Under the pieces are notes generated by a model, which saw nothing but the letters and a program-made list of their open reading frames with translations, made no database searches and was not told where the DNA came from. This document shows, piece by piece, positions 31,851-40,215 of a stretch of 64,000 nt of DNA; positions within the stretch are counted from its first letter, which is position 1; each line of letters begins with the position of its first letter. The stretch is from NCBI GenBank assembly GCA_963704505.1, contig OY969912.1, positions 2,046,001-2,110,000 of the forward strand, read 5' to 3'. Both the position numbers and the translations under genes were made by a program. Source of the stretch: VRUE01 sp963704505. GTDB taxonomy: Bacteria > Actinomycetota > Thermoleophilia > Solirubrobacterales > 70-9.

Positions 31851-33351
31851 ATGACCACTGAGCATGTAGATGTCCTGATTGTCGGCGCCGGCATCTCCGG
31901 TGTCAGCGCCGCCCATCATCTGCAGGAGCGCGATCCGGGCAAGAGCTACGCGATCCTCGAGGCGCGCGAGGACCTCGGCGGCACCTGGGACTACTTCCGC
32001 TATCCCGGGATCCGCTCCGACACCGACATGCACACCCTCGGCTTCAGCTTCCGGCCCTGGACCGACGAGAACTCGATCGCCGACGGCGCGACGATCCTCG
32101 ACTACGTGCGCTCGACCGCCGAGGACGAGGGCATCGCCGGCAGGATCCGGTACGGGCACCGCGTCGTCGCGGTCGAGCTGGTCCTCGGAGACGGCGCTCT
32201 GGACAGTCACGGCGGAGCGGACGGACACGGGGGAGACGGCGCTCCTCACCTGCAACTTCCTGCAGATGTGCAGCGGCTACTACAGCTACGAGGGCGGCTA
32301 CAAGCCGGAGTTCCCCGGGATCGATCGCTTCAAGGGGCAGGTGATTCATCCCCAGGAGTGGCCCGAGGACGCCGACTACGAGGGCAAGCGGGTGATCGTG
32401 ATCGGCAGCGGCGCCACCGCGGTCACGCTGGTTCCGGCGATGTCGGAGAAGGCCGCGAAGGTGACGATGCTCCAGCGCTCGCCGTCATACGTGATGACAG
32501 TGCCGGCCCAGGAGCCGGTAATCGGCGCTCTGCGCCGCTTCTTGCCGGCGAAGGCCTACCACGCGGTCGCCCGTTGGATCTACATCGCAGTTCAGGTCAT
32601 CCTCTTCCACGTTTCGCAGCGCCGGCCCGAGGCGGTCAAACGGTTCATGCGAACCGGGGTCGAGCGGGAACTTCCTCCCGGCTATGACGTCGACACCCAT
32701 TTCAAGCCCCGGTACAACCCCTGGGATCAGCGCATCTGTTTCGCCCGTGAAGGTGACTTCTTCAAGTCGATCTGCAGCGGGAAAGCGGAGATCGTCACCG
32801 ATCGGATCGAGACCTTCACCGAGACCGGGATCAAGCTCGAGTCGGGCCAAGAGCTCGAGGCGGACATGGTGATCACGGCAACCGGATTCAACCTGCTCCT
32901 CTTCGGCGGGATCCGCTTCGAGATCGATGGCGAGGAGATCAAGCCGGCGGAGAAGATGGCCTACAAGGGCGTGATGCTGAGCGACATCCCCAACTTCGTC
33001 TTCACCCTGGGGTTCGCGAACCACTCGTGGACCCTGAAAGCGGACATCACCTCCGAGTACGCGGCCCGCCTGATCGAGTACATGGGCACCCACGGTTACG
33101 AGATCGCCGTTCCGACCGTCGATCGATCATCGGTGACTGAGGAGCAGCTTTTCCCGCTGATGTCCGGCTTCGTCCTGCGCTCGATCGACCAGATTCCCAA
33201 ACAGGGGTCGCGCGAGCCCTGGATGCTGCGTCCGCTGTACCCGGTTGCCGCTCGCAAGCTCCGCCGTGGCGCGCTTGACGAGGGCATGCGCTTCTCCCGC
33301 GCCCAGCCGGCTCCGCCCGAGGCCGAGCCGGCCGCGGCCGAGGCCGTCTAG
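31851..33351 (+). pseudogene. Flavin-dependent monooxygenase (FMO/Baeyer-Villiger type), interrupted by a +1 frameshift
   Basis: About 499 residues if the frame is restored. ATG 31851 opens an FAD-binding Rossmann fold (VLIVGAGISGVSAAHHL). The frame is lost at 32178: the codon series reads ...VVAVE, and skipping one C (32178) gives WSSETALWTVTAERTDTGE, as expected for the family. The second frame holds FKGQVIHPQEWPED (the FxGxxxHxxxW monooxygenase motif) and the NADPH site VIVIGSGATAV, and runs to 33351. Without repair, only a truncated flavin domain is made. Either a sequencing or assembly error or real decay. Its stop overlaps the SDR stop by 4 bases. Confidence 0.85.
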
Positions 33352-34295
33352 GTCAGCTCGAGCGAGAGCTCCCAGAGACGATCGGCTTCTGCCGGGTCGA
33401 CCGCGTAGGCGGCGACTCCTCGCGACCCGCCCAGCTCGCCCCGATTCGTGATCGTCGGCGACTCATTGCAGTCCTCGAAGTAGCGGCCACCGACCCCGTC
33501 GATCAGCGGCGAGGTGGCCAGCAGCACCGAGGTGGCGGCGCCCTGCTCGGGCGTCTTCAACTCCAGCCGCACCGGCGACTGGCTGCGCGCACGCTCGATG
33601 AACTCGGCGTCGACGTGGCGCTGAAGGTTGGTGAGGATGCCGCCGGGCATCAGGGCGTTGGCGATGATCCCGTCCCCGGCCCAGCGGCGGCTGGCCTCCA
33701 CCGCGAAGAGCACGTTGGCGGTCTTCGACTGCCCGTAGGCGAGGAATGGCTCGTAGGCGCGAAAGGAGAAGTCGATATCGCCGAAGACGACGGGCGAGCG
33801 CAGGTGTCCGCTGGAGCTGACCGAGACGATCCGCGCCGCGCCGGCCTCGGCGAGGTACTCGTGGAGACCGAGGCTGAGGGCGAAGTGGCCGAGGTGGTTG
33901 GTGGCGAACTGCATCTCGTGGCCGTCGGGGCTGAGGGTCAGCTCCTCGATCGCCATCACGCCGGCGTTGTTGACGAGGATGTCGAGTGGCCCGTCCCAGT
34001 CGCGCACGAAGGCGGCGATCGAATCCCGGTCGGTGAGCTCCAGCGGCAGGACGAGGACATCCTCGTTGCCGGTGGTGGAGCGGATGTCGGCGGCGACCTC
34101 CTCGCCGACGTCGGCTTTGCGGACGGCGAGCGTCACCTCGGCGCCGGCGCCCGCCAGGGCGCGCGCCGTCTCGACGCCGATGCCGGATGCGGCGCCGGTG
34201 ACGATCGCGCGCTTGCCGATCAGGTCGATTCCCTCGACCACCTCGGCGGCAGTCGAGTCGAATCCGAACGGGGTGGTGATCAGGTCTTGGCTCAT
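33348..34295 (-). CDS. Short-chain dehydrogenase/reductase (retinol-dehydrogenase-like)
   Basis: A 315-residue NAD(P)-dependent oxidoreductase from ATG 34295 (in-frame GTG 34301 adds two residues). Signature motifs are TGAASGIGVETARAL (cofactor loop), NNAGVMA, the catalytic Ser in IVSVSSSGHL and YGQSK with the catalytic Tyr and Lys. Substrate unknown. It converges on the frameshifted monooxygenase, which could act in a related oxidation pathway, but the two are on opposite strands. Confidence 0.9.
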   Translation of the reverse strand: MSQDLITTPFGFDSTAAEVVEGIDLIGKRAIVTGAASGIGVETARALAGAGAEVTLAVRKADVGEEVAADIRSTTGNEDVLVLPLELTDRDSIAAFVRDWDGPLDILVNNAGVMAIEELTLSPDGHEMQFATNHLGHFALSLGLHEYLAEAGAARIVSVSSSGHLRSPVVFGDIDFSFRAYEPFLAYGQSKTANVLFAVEASRRWAGDGIIANALMPGGILTNLQRHVDAEFIERARSQSPVRLELKTPEQGAATSVLLATSPLIDGVGGRYFEDCNESPTITNRGELGGSRGVAAYAVDPAEADRLWELSLELT

Positions 34296-34335
34296 GAGCA
34301 CAAGTCTGACGAAGCCGGTGCATTAGCCTTGCGGC

Positions 34336-34581
34336 ATGGACGACGACCGAGTGCTGAGCCGAATCGATGACCTGGTCAAGGAAGAGGAGGAGCTGCTCCA
34401 CCGCCACGAGGGCGAGGAGGAGTTGAGCCCCGCCGAGAACGAGCGCCTCGAGCAGCTCAAGGTCCAACTCGACCAGGCCTGGGATTACCTGCGCCAGCGC
34501 CGCTCCATGCGTGAGACCGGGGGCAACCCGGACGACGCCAGTGTGCGCGACGCCGGCACCGTCGAGAACTACGAGAACTAG
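34336..34581 (+). CDS. DUF2630-family protein
   Basis: An 81-residue, acidic, helical protein. DDRVLSRIDDLVKEEEELLHR, ENERLEQLKVQLDQAWDYLRQRR and the final VENYEN match the DUF2630 pattern of actinobacteria. Likely a small cytosolic coiled coil. Function unknown. It lies 40 bases from the divergent SDR gene and 41 bases before tRNA-Cys. Confidence 0.85.
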   Translation: MDDDRVLSRIDDLVKEEEELLHRHEGEEELSPAENERLEQLKVQLDQAWDYLRQRRSMRETGGNPDDASVRDAGTVENYEN

Positions 34582-34622
34582 CCGCGCCTCGAACCGCCCG
34601 CCGCTAGGCTTCACCAGCTTCC

Positions 34623-34693
34623 GGCGCCTTGGCGGAGTGGCTACGCAGCGGCCTGCAAAGCCGTTTACACCGGTTCGATTCCGGTAGGCGCCT
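34623..34693 (+). tRNA. tRNA-Cys (anticodon GCA)
   Basis: A 71-base cloverleaf. Acceptor GGCGCCT (34623-34629) pairs with AGGCGCC (34686-34692). The anticodon stem GCGGC/GCCGT (one G-T pair) encloses CTGCAAA, giving anticodon GCA. The T-arm has GGTTCGATTCC. No encoded CCA. Confidence 0.95.
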
Positions 34694-34883
34694 TTCGCTC
34701 TGGCGTGGGTATATGGCTTGTCCAAGGCGTCTGCAGGGCCTGGCCTGCCCCATTGGTCGCGATCCGTGAGAAGCTGACACGGCGTGCGGCCCCAGCTACG
34801 CACGATCACCTCTGCAGATGATGCTCGACGCCGGCTAACGGCGAGCCTGTGCGCGTGAGTCAATTCCGACAAGGAGAATGCAC
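34694..34883. other. Intergenic region after tRNA-Cys
   Basis: 190 bases with no assured gene or terminator. A TATATGG-like AT patch at about 34710-34716 could be a promoter element, but no convincing -35 partner is seen. Confidence 0.3.
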
Positions 34884-34964
34884 ATGAGAGGCATCTTTGC
34901 GATCTGCGTGATCTGCATCCACGGCCTTATCGTGTACGGCGAGGACGAGCTGCCGCGGGCCTGA
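34884..34964 (+). CDS. Possible 26-residue Cys-containing hydrophobic peptide
   Basis: ATG 34884 to TGA 34964, with AAGGAG (34871-34876) at ideal spacing. The product starts MRGIFAICVICIHGLIVYGE and ends in an acidic then basic tail. One hydrophobic helix with a CxxC-like pair (ICVIC). It lies 17 bases before the GAP-family gene, so it might be a leader peptide or a small membrane partner. Support is the ribosome site and position only. Confidence 0.35.
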   Translation: MRGIFAICVICIHGLIVYGEDELPRA

Positions 34965-34981
34965 CACTGCCTCCGCTTCCT

Positions 34982-35680
34982 ATGGGCGACATCTTCCTTC
35001 TCTCGCTTGTCTCCGCCGCCAACGCGAGTCTCCTCGCTGCAGTAACGGTGATGCTCTTCCTGCCGAGCCCGAAACGGCTCCTTCTCGGGTATCTCGTGGG
35101 CGCTCTGCTCACGAGCCTGACCATCGGGTTCGTGGTCGTGTTTGCCATCCACGACTCGAGTGCGACCAGCACCACCGAAAACACCGTCAGCCCGGCGATC
35201 GATATCGCCCTCGGGCTGATCCTGCTCCTGGTCGCCTTCGTCCTGCGCGGCGGGCACGACCAGCGAGTGAAAGAACGGCGCAAGGCGAGGCAGCTGCGGA
35301 AGCGCGGGGGGGAGGAGCCCGAAGAAAAGGGCCCGTCGAAGGTCGAGCAGCTGCTCGGTCGTGGCTCGGCGAGGGTCACCTTCGCGCTCGGCGTCGTCCT
35401 CACCCTCCCGGGCGTCTCGTATCTGGCAGCGCTGCGCGATGTGCAGGAGCTGGGTTACGGGGCGGTGGGTGAGATCCTCGTCATCATCGGCTTCAACCTG
35501 ATGTTGCTTATCCTTCTCGAGGTGCCCCTGATCGGCTACTTCGTCGCTCCGGAGAGAACGGTCATCGAGGTTCAGCGATTTCGGGCTTGGCTGACCCGGA
35601 GCGGCCGGCAGATAGCGGTCGTCGGTGCTGCCGGACTTGGTGTGTTTCTCCTTGGTCGCGCCGTGATCGAGCTGCTCTGA
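34982..35680 (+). CDS. GAP-family membrane protein (LysE-like superfamily)
   Basis: A 232-residue, six-span membrane protein. The loop FLPSPKRLLLGYLVGALLTSLTIG and the later GVVLTLPGVSYLAALRDV are features of the GAP/Sap family, related to the mycobacterial Gap proteins that help move glycolipids to the surface. A charged cytosolic loop (about 90-125, Arg/Lys/Glu-rich) divides the two halves. Substrate not determined. Two bases separate it from the ClC gene, so they are probably co-transcribed. Confidence 0.8.
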   Translation: MGDIFLLSLVSAANASLLAAVTVMLFLPSPKRLLLGYLVGALLTSLTIGFVVVFAIHDSSATSTTENTVSPAIDIALGLILLLVAFVLRGGHDQRVKERRKARQLRKRGGEEPEEKGPSKVEQLLGRGSARVTFALGVVLTLPGVSYLAALRDVQELGYGAVGEILVIIGFNLMLLILLEVPLIGYFVAPERTVIEVQRFRAWLTRSGRQIAVVGAAGLGVFLLGRAVIELL

Positions 35681-35682
35681 CC

Positions 35683-36972
35683 GTGAGCCAGGCGCCCAAA
35701 CCGCGCGCGCTGATCGTCCTGCTGGGGTTGGCGGCCGTTGTCGGCGTCATCGTCTCGCTCGCCGCCTGGGCGCTCCTCGAGTCGATCCACCAGATCCAGG
35801 TCGGGGTCTTCGTCGACCTGCCCGGGGATCTTGGTTACGACAGCGCACCGATGTGGTTCTACGTCGTCGTCCTCGGCCTCGCCGGGGTCGTGATTGCCTT
35901 GGCGATCGAGCGCCTGCCGGGCGGCGGCGGCCACGTGCCCGCCGAAGGATTGAAGGTGGGCGGCGACCCGACCGTGCCGATCGATTTGCCCGGGGTCATT
36001 CTTGCTGCCCTGGCGACGATCGGCCTGGGTCTCGTTCTCGGACCCGAGGCGCCCCTCATCGCCCTCGGTGCCGGCCTGGGCCTGCTCGCGATCCGCACCG
36101 TCAAAGGGGATGCCCCGGACCAGACGCAAGCCGTGATCGCGGCCTCGGGCAGCTTTGCGGCGATGGCGATGATCTTCAACTCGCCGATCATCGCCGCCGT
36201 GATTCTGATCGAGGCACTCGGCCTCGACCGCGAAAAACTGCCGCTGGTCCTGCTGCCGGGACTGCTCGCCGCCGGGATCGGTTCCCTGGTCTCGCTCGGG
36301 ATGGGATCGTTGACCGGCCTCAGCACCAGCGCCTATTCGCTCGGGACGCTGCCGCTGCCGAGCTTCGCCAAGCCGGAGTTCACGGACTTCGCCCTGACCG
36401 TTCCGCTGGCGCTCGTGGTGGCGGTGCTGACCTTCTTCGTAATGCGGCTGGGGCTGGTGACCCACGGCGTTGTCAAGCGCCGCCCACTCCTCTTGATCCC
36501 CGCGGCGGGGGTCGTTGTCGCCCTTCTCGCAATCGTGTTCCACGAGGCAAGTGGCCGCGGCGTCGAAGAAGTGCTCTTCTCCGGGCAGGACGCCCTACCC
36601 GGGTTGGTCTCCGGCGCAGGCGGCTGGTCGGTCTCGGCGCTCCTCCTGCTCCTTGCCTTCAAGGGGATCGCGTGGGGCGTTTCGCTCGGCAGCTTCAGGG
36701 GGGGTCCGACCTTCCCATCGATGTTCATCGGGGCGGCCGCTGGTGTCCTTGCCTGGAAGCTGACCGGGCTCGACCTGACCGCGGCCGTCGGTGTGGGGAT
36801 CGGAGCCGGCCTCGTCGGGGTTCTACGCCTGCCGCTCTCGGCGGTGGTGTTGGCGACGCTCCTGGTGAGCAAATCCGGTGCGGGGGCGGGGCCGCTGATC
36901 ATCGTCGGCGTGGTCGTTTCGTATCTGGTCAGCGCGGCATTGGACCGGACGTCGGCGCCGGAACCTGCCTGA
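35683..36972 (+). CDS. ClC-family chloride channel/transporter
   Basis: About 429 residues from GTG 35683, 2 bases after the GAP-family stop; the open frame upstream lies inside that gene. It has 10-12 spans. ClC selectivity regions are recognisable: GLVLGPEAPLIALGAG (variant of GKxGPxxH), a later GSFRGGPTFPSMFIGAAAG (GxFxP-like) and a C-terminal LVGVLRLPLSAVVLATLL. The variant filter means the ion could be other than chloride. No CBS domains. Confidence 0.85.
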   Translation: MSQAPKPRALIVLLGLAAVVGVIVSLAAWALLESIHQIQVGVFVDLPGDLGYDSAPMWFYVVVLGLAGVVIALAIERLPGGGGHVPAEGLKVGGDPTVPIDLPGVILAALATIGLGLVLGPEAPLIALGAGLGLLAIRTVKGDAPDQTQAVIAASGSFAAMAMIFNSPIIAAVILIEALGLDREKLPLVLLPGLLAAGIGSLVSLGMGSLTGLSTSAYSLGTLPLPSFAKPEFTDFALTVPLALVVAVLTFFVMRLGLVTHGVVKRRPLLLIPAAGVVVALLAIVFHEASGRGVEEVLFSGQDALPGLVSGAGGWSVSALLLLLAFKGIAWGVSLGSFRGGPTFPSMFIGAAAGVLAWKLTGLDLTAAVGVGIGAGLVGVLRLPLSAVVLATLLVSKSGAGAGPLIIVGVVVSYLVSAALDRTSAPEPA

Positions 36973-37191
36973 CCGTTTCACTCGGATCGCACGATGCGCT
37001 GCAGATCCCGAGGTCCAGGCGAAGGTGCTGATCGATCCGAAGAGATCCACGCACCTTCCAGTCCCCGCGCGCGCGACCGCATAATCCTGGTCGCAGCCGT
37101 TTCTCAATGCGGAAACAACCGAGGTCGCCACCGCCACCACGCGGCTTGCGCATCGGTTGCCTGGGCGCACGCTTCCTGCTAGACCTACCTC
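36973..37191. other. Intergenic region
   Basis: 219 bases without an assured gene. A GTTT occurs at about 37098 but no sigma-B-type -10 follows at the right distance. No terminator hairpin is evident. Confidence 0.3.
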
Positions 37192-37434
37192 GTGGCCGAC
37201 CGCTCTCCAATCTCCGGCCCCGGCGCCAAGCAGGGCACCGACTGGCATCGCTGGGTCCTGGTGGGTGGCCTGCTGATCCTGGTGTTGTTCATGCTGTTGA
37301 ACTCGCAGAAGGTCACCGTCCATCTGATCTTCACGACGGTTCATATGCCGCTGATCTTCGCCCTCTTGATCGCCGCCGTTCTCGGCGCCTTGGTCGGTTG
37401 GGCTGTGCCGCGATTCCGTCGGCCGCGGACGTAG
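37192..37434 (+). CDS. LapA-domain (DUF1049) small membrane protein
   Basis: An 80-residue protein from GTG 37192 with two membrane helices (about 22-38 and 50-70). The linker LNSQKVTVHLIFTTVHMPL and the GALVGW stretch before a basic tail (PRFRRPRT) fit the LapA/YciS domain. In Gram-negative bacteria LapA tunes lipopolysaccharide assembly; actinobacterial members have no known role. It is 19 bases upstream of the MBL-fold gene on the same strand. Confidence 0.82.
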   Translation: MADRSPISGPGAKQGTDWHRWVLVGGLLILVLFMLLNSQKVTVHLIFTTVHMPLIFALLIAAVLGALVGWAVPRFRRPRT

Positions 37435-37453
37435 CGAAATCAGCTCGGAGAGC

Positions 37454-38197
37454 GTGCCCGCGAAGGTCACCTTTGTCGGGCACGCGACGATCGCTGTAGA
37501 TCTCGACGGCACCACGCTGCTCACCGACCCTGTCCTGCGCGGGCGGCTCGGGCCGCTTCGCCGCCATGGTCCGTCGGTAGCCCCGGCTGCCGTCCAGGAC
37601 GTGGATGCGGTGCTGATCTCCCACCTGCACCGAGACCATGCCGACCTCCCATCCCTGCGGCAGCTCGGGGACGTGCCACTGCTCGTGCCCACGGGCGGCG
37701 CCCGGTTCTTCAAGCGCCGCGGTTTCCGTTCTGTCTCCGAGCTGGCGGTCGGTCAGTCGACCGAGGTCGGGGGGACGACCGTGACGGCCGTCGACGCGGT
37801 GCACGACGGTGCCGGGAAGGGCTCCCGTGGCGCTGAGGCCATCGGCTTCCTGATCTCCGGAAGCCGCCGGATCTACTTCGCCGGCGACACCGATCTCTTC
37901 GATGGGATGAGCGACCTGCGAGGGGTCGACCTGGCTCTGTTGCCGATCTGGGGCTGGGGCCCGAACCTCGGCCCGGGGCACATGGACCCTGAGCGGGCGG
38001 CTCGGGCGGCGGCTCTGATCGAACCGCGGACGGTCGTCCCGATCCACTGGGGGACGCTCTATCCAAGGTTTCTCCACCACCTGCGCCCGGAGCCGCTGCG
38101 GGCTCCGCCGCTCGAACTGGGGAGATGGATGGCGAAGCTGGCGCCTCAGGTGGAGCTGCGGGTGCTCTCTCCCGGGGAAGCCACCTCGGTCGAGTAA
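37454..38197 (+). CDS. MBL-fold metallo-hydrolase (UlaG/UPF0173-like)
   Basis: A 247-residue metallo-hydrolase from GTG 37454. VTFVGHATIAVDLDGTTLLTDPVL, the metal motif HLHRDHAD (HxHxDH), the FAGDTDLFDG Asp ligand and the C-terminal VPIHWGT His are all in place. The order resembles lactonase/NAPE-PLD-type MBL proteins. Substrate unknown, perhaps a lipid phosphoester given its lipid-related neighbours (weak inference). Its last 52 bases overlap the holin-phosphodiesterase gene on the other strand. Confidence 0.88.
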   Translation: MPAKVTFVGHATIAVDLDGTTLLTDPVLRGRLGPLRRHGPSVAPAAVQDVDAVLISHLHRDHADLPSLRQLGDVPLLVPTGGARFFKRRGFRSVSELAVGQSTEVGGTTVTAVDAVHDGAGKGSRGAEAIGFLISGSRRIYFAGDTDLFDGMSDLRGVDLALLPIWGWGPNLGPGHMDPERAARAAALIEPRTVVPIHWGTLYPRFLHHLRPEPLRAPPLELGRWMAKLAPQVELRVLSPGEATSVE

Positions 38198-40215
38198 GCG
38201 GCGTGGCCGAGCGCACCGAGCCAGCCACGGAACACCCGGTGCACCGCTTCGGCACCGACCACCTCCTCCGCCGGCCAGTCGAGATCGGCCGGGTGCAGGA
38301 CGAAGGGAAACGATTGGGTTCCCCCGAGCCCGCCGTGGGAGCCGACCAGCTCCTCGAAGGCCGAGACTTCGCCGCTCGCCGCATCGAAGGCGCTGTTGAC
38401 CATCAGATCGGCGCAATGGGGGAAGGAGTCGGTTCGGCGCACGTGGTCGGCCGCGTTGGGCCCGAAGGGGGCCAGCGGGTCCTCGCCCTCGACGCGGTCG
38501 TCGGCCAGATGGCGCGTCCCGCGCGGACCGAAGACGATCGCGCCCTCCTGCTCTGACCGTACGAGGACGAATCCGATTCCGGGATGACGGCAGAGGGCCG
38601 GCAGCAGGTCCGGATGCAGGGAGCGCAATCGCTCCAACGACACCCGCCCGGGCTCGCGCGGAAAGCTGATCAGGCCGAGACACCCCGAGGCCATCACAGA
38701 TAGGTCGGGAATATCCCCGGCGTCGGTCGCGCGGGTCGGCGACTCATCCTGCCCGAGCGCCACCGCACCATCGGATCGCTGGCCTCGGGTCGCGATCCGC
38801 ACGGTGCGTCCGCCGGCCGTGTCGTCTCGCGCCATCTCGGTCAGTCCGGTGTTGAGGAAGGCCATAGCGTCGTCCTCGCCGCTTTCGGCGGTGGCGACGC
38901 TGCCGGCGGCGCAGCCGGTCCTCACCACCTGTTCGAGGGTCTCGCTGTAGCGATCGCGAAAGGTTTCCCCCTGGGATTGCCCGTGGTCGGAGAGCACCAC
39001 GAGCCGATAGGGGCGAGGCGCATCGGCGCATGCCCGGGCGATCCTCGCGATCTGGCGATCGAGGTCGCTCAGGACGGCGAGGCTGTCAGGGCGCTCGATT
39101 CCCGAGTGATGGGCAACCTCGTCGTAGGCGAGAAAGGTTGTGTAGATCGTCGGACGCCCGGCGAGAATGTCGGCGACCACGGCGGCGACCTGGAGGTCGC
39201 GCTGCACGACGGTCGCCCAGGCACGGATCAGGGCATAGGAGCGACCGCGGCCGATTCTCGGCCTGACGTCCTTGCGGACCTGTGCCCGCGCGGCGCGGCG
39301 CTCCCGGAACACATCGACGAGGCAGAGGACGATCGTCTTGGAGACGGCGTAGGGGCGCGCGAAGTAGGCGGCGTAGTCACGACCGATCGGCCGGCGGCGG
39401 TGGAGCGCCGTGCTCATCGTCAGCATCGAGTGGGTGGCGTCGCCGGAGAGGATGTTGGCGCGGCTTGCGCCGTCGGCGTGCAGGAGCCCGCGGCCATCGG
39501 AGTGCCGCCGCTCGAGCTCTTCGGCATCGCGGGGATGGTTGGTGACGATCGCCGCCCCCCGCTCCTTCTCCCACCAGCGGAAGGCGGGCATGTCCTCGTT
39601 CGAGCCGTGAAGCAGGCCGGCCTGGCAGGCGCCGGTCTGCGAGGACCAGTCCGTCTCCCAGCCTCGCAGGCGGTGCGTGCCCTCCCGCATCCACTCCGCC
39701 AGGTGGGGAGCGCCGTCCGCGGCGATCGCTCGCTCGAGCACGTCGTGGGCAAGGCCGTCGATCTCCAGGAAGGCAACGCCGGGAACGTCGGTTTCGACCG
39801 AGGCTCCGCGCCGTCGCAGCTGGCGTCGCACCACGTGCCGGTACCAGGCATCGTCTTCGTCGATTGCCAGCAGCGAGAAGACCGCGCTGGCCACGGCGGT
39901 CAGGACGATCGTCACGACGACCCCCTGCCACACCCCTCCGATCTCCGCGCCGGGAAGAACATCGATAGCGAAGGTGACGAGTAGGCCGTTCAGGAGGAGC
40001 CCGGCGAAACCGAGCGTCAGAACGGTGAGCGGCAGCGCCAGCCTCGAAAGCGCCGGCCAGACGAGGGCGTTGAGGAGCCCGATCATGGCCGCGGCCCCGA
40101 GCGCCGACGCCGCTCCGTCCAAGACGAATCCGTCGATCAACTCCGAGAGCGCGAGCAGGGTGAGCGCGTCCAGAAGAAGGACCAGGGCGACCCGCCAGAT
40201 GACCCTCGGGATCAC
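38146..40215 (-). CDS. Holin-like membrane domain fused to an alkaline-phosphatase-superfamily phosphodiesterase
   Basis: 689 residues from GTG 40215, which overlaps the SulP stop (GTGA); the open frame upstream belongs to the SulP gene. Residues ~1-120 have four spans like the phage-holin-4/YvlD family (LVWPALSRLALPLTVLTLGFAGLLLNGLL). The large remainder is an alkaline-phosphatase-like hydrolase with AFLEIDGLAHDVLERA (metal Asp and nearby nucleophile region), ILAGRPTIYTTFLAYDEVAHHSG and VVLSDHGQSQGETF. Likely a membrane-tethered hydrolase of phospholipid or wall-polymer headgroups. It is not evidence of a prophage. Confidence 0.85.
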   Translation of the reverse strand: MIPRVIWRVALVLLLDALTLLALSELIDGFVLDGAASALGAAAMIGLLNALVWPALSRLALPLTVLTLGFAGLLLNGLLVTFAIDVLPGAEIGGVWQGVVVTIVLTAVASAVFSLLAIDEDDAWYRHVVRRQLRRRGASVETDVPGVAFLEIDGLAHDVLERAIAADGAPHLAEWMREGTHRLRGWETDWSSQTGACQAGLLHGSNEDMPAFRWWEKERGAAIVTNHPRDAEELERRHSDGRGLLHADGASRANILSGDATHSMLTMSTALHRRRPIGRDYAAYFARPYAVSKTIVLCLVDVFRERRAARAQVRKDVRPRIGRGRSYALIRAWATVVQRDLQVAAVVADILAGRPTIYTTFLAYDEVAHHSGIERPDSLAVLSDLDRQIARIARACADAPRPYRLVVLSDHGQSQGETFRDRYSETLEQVVRTGCAAGSVATAESGEDDAMAFLNTGLTEMARDDTAGGRTVRIATRGQRSDGAVALGQDESPTRATDAGDIPDLSVMASGCLGLISFPREPGRVSLERLRSLHPDLLPALCRHPGIGFVLVRSEQEGAIVFGPRGTRHLADDRVEGEDPLAPFGPNAADHVRRTDSFPHCADLMVNSAFDAASGEVSAFEELVGSHGGLGGTQSFPFVLHPADLDWPAEEVVGAEAVHRVFRGWLGALGHAAYSTEVASPGESTRSST

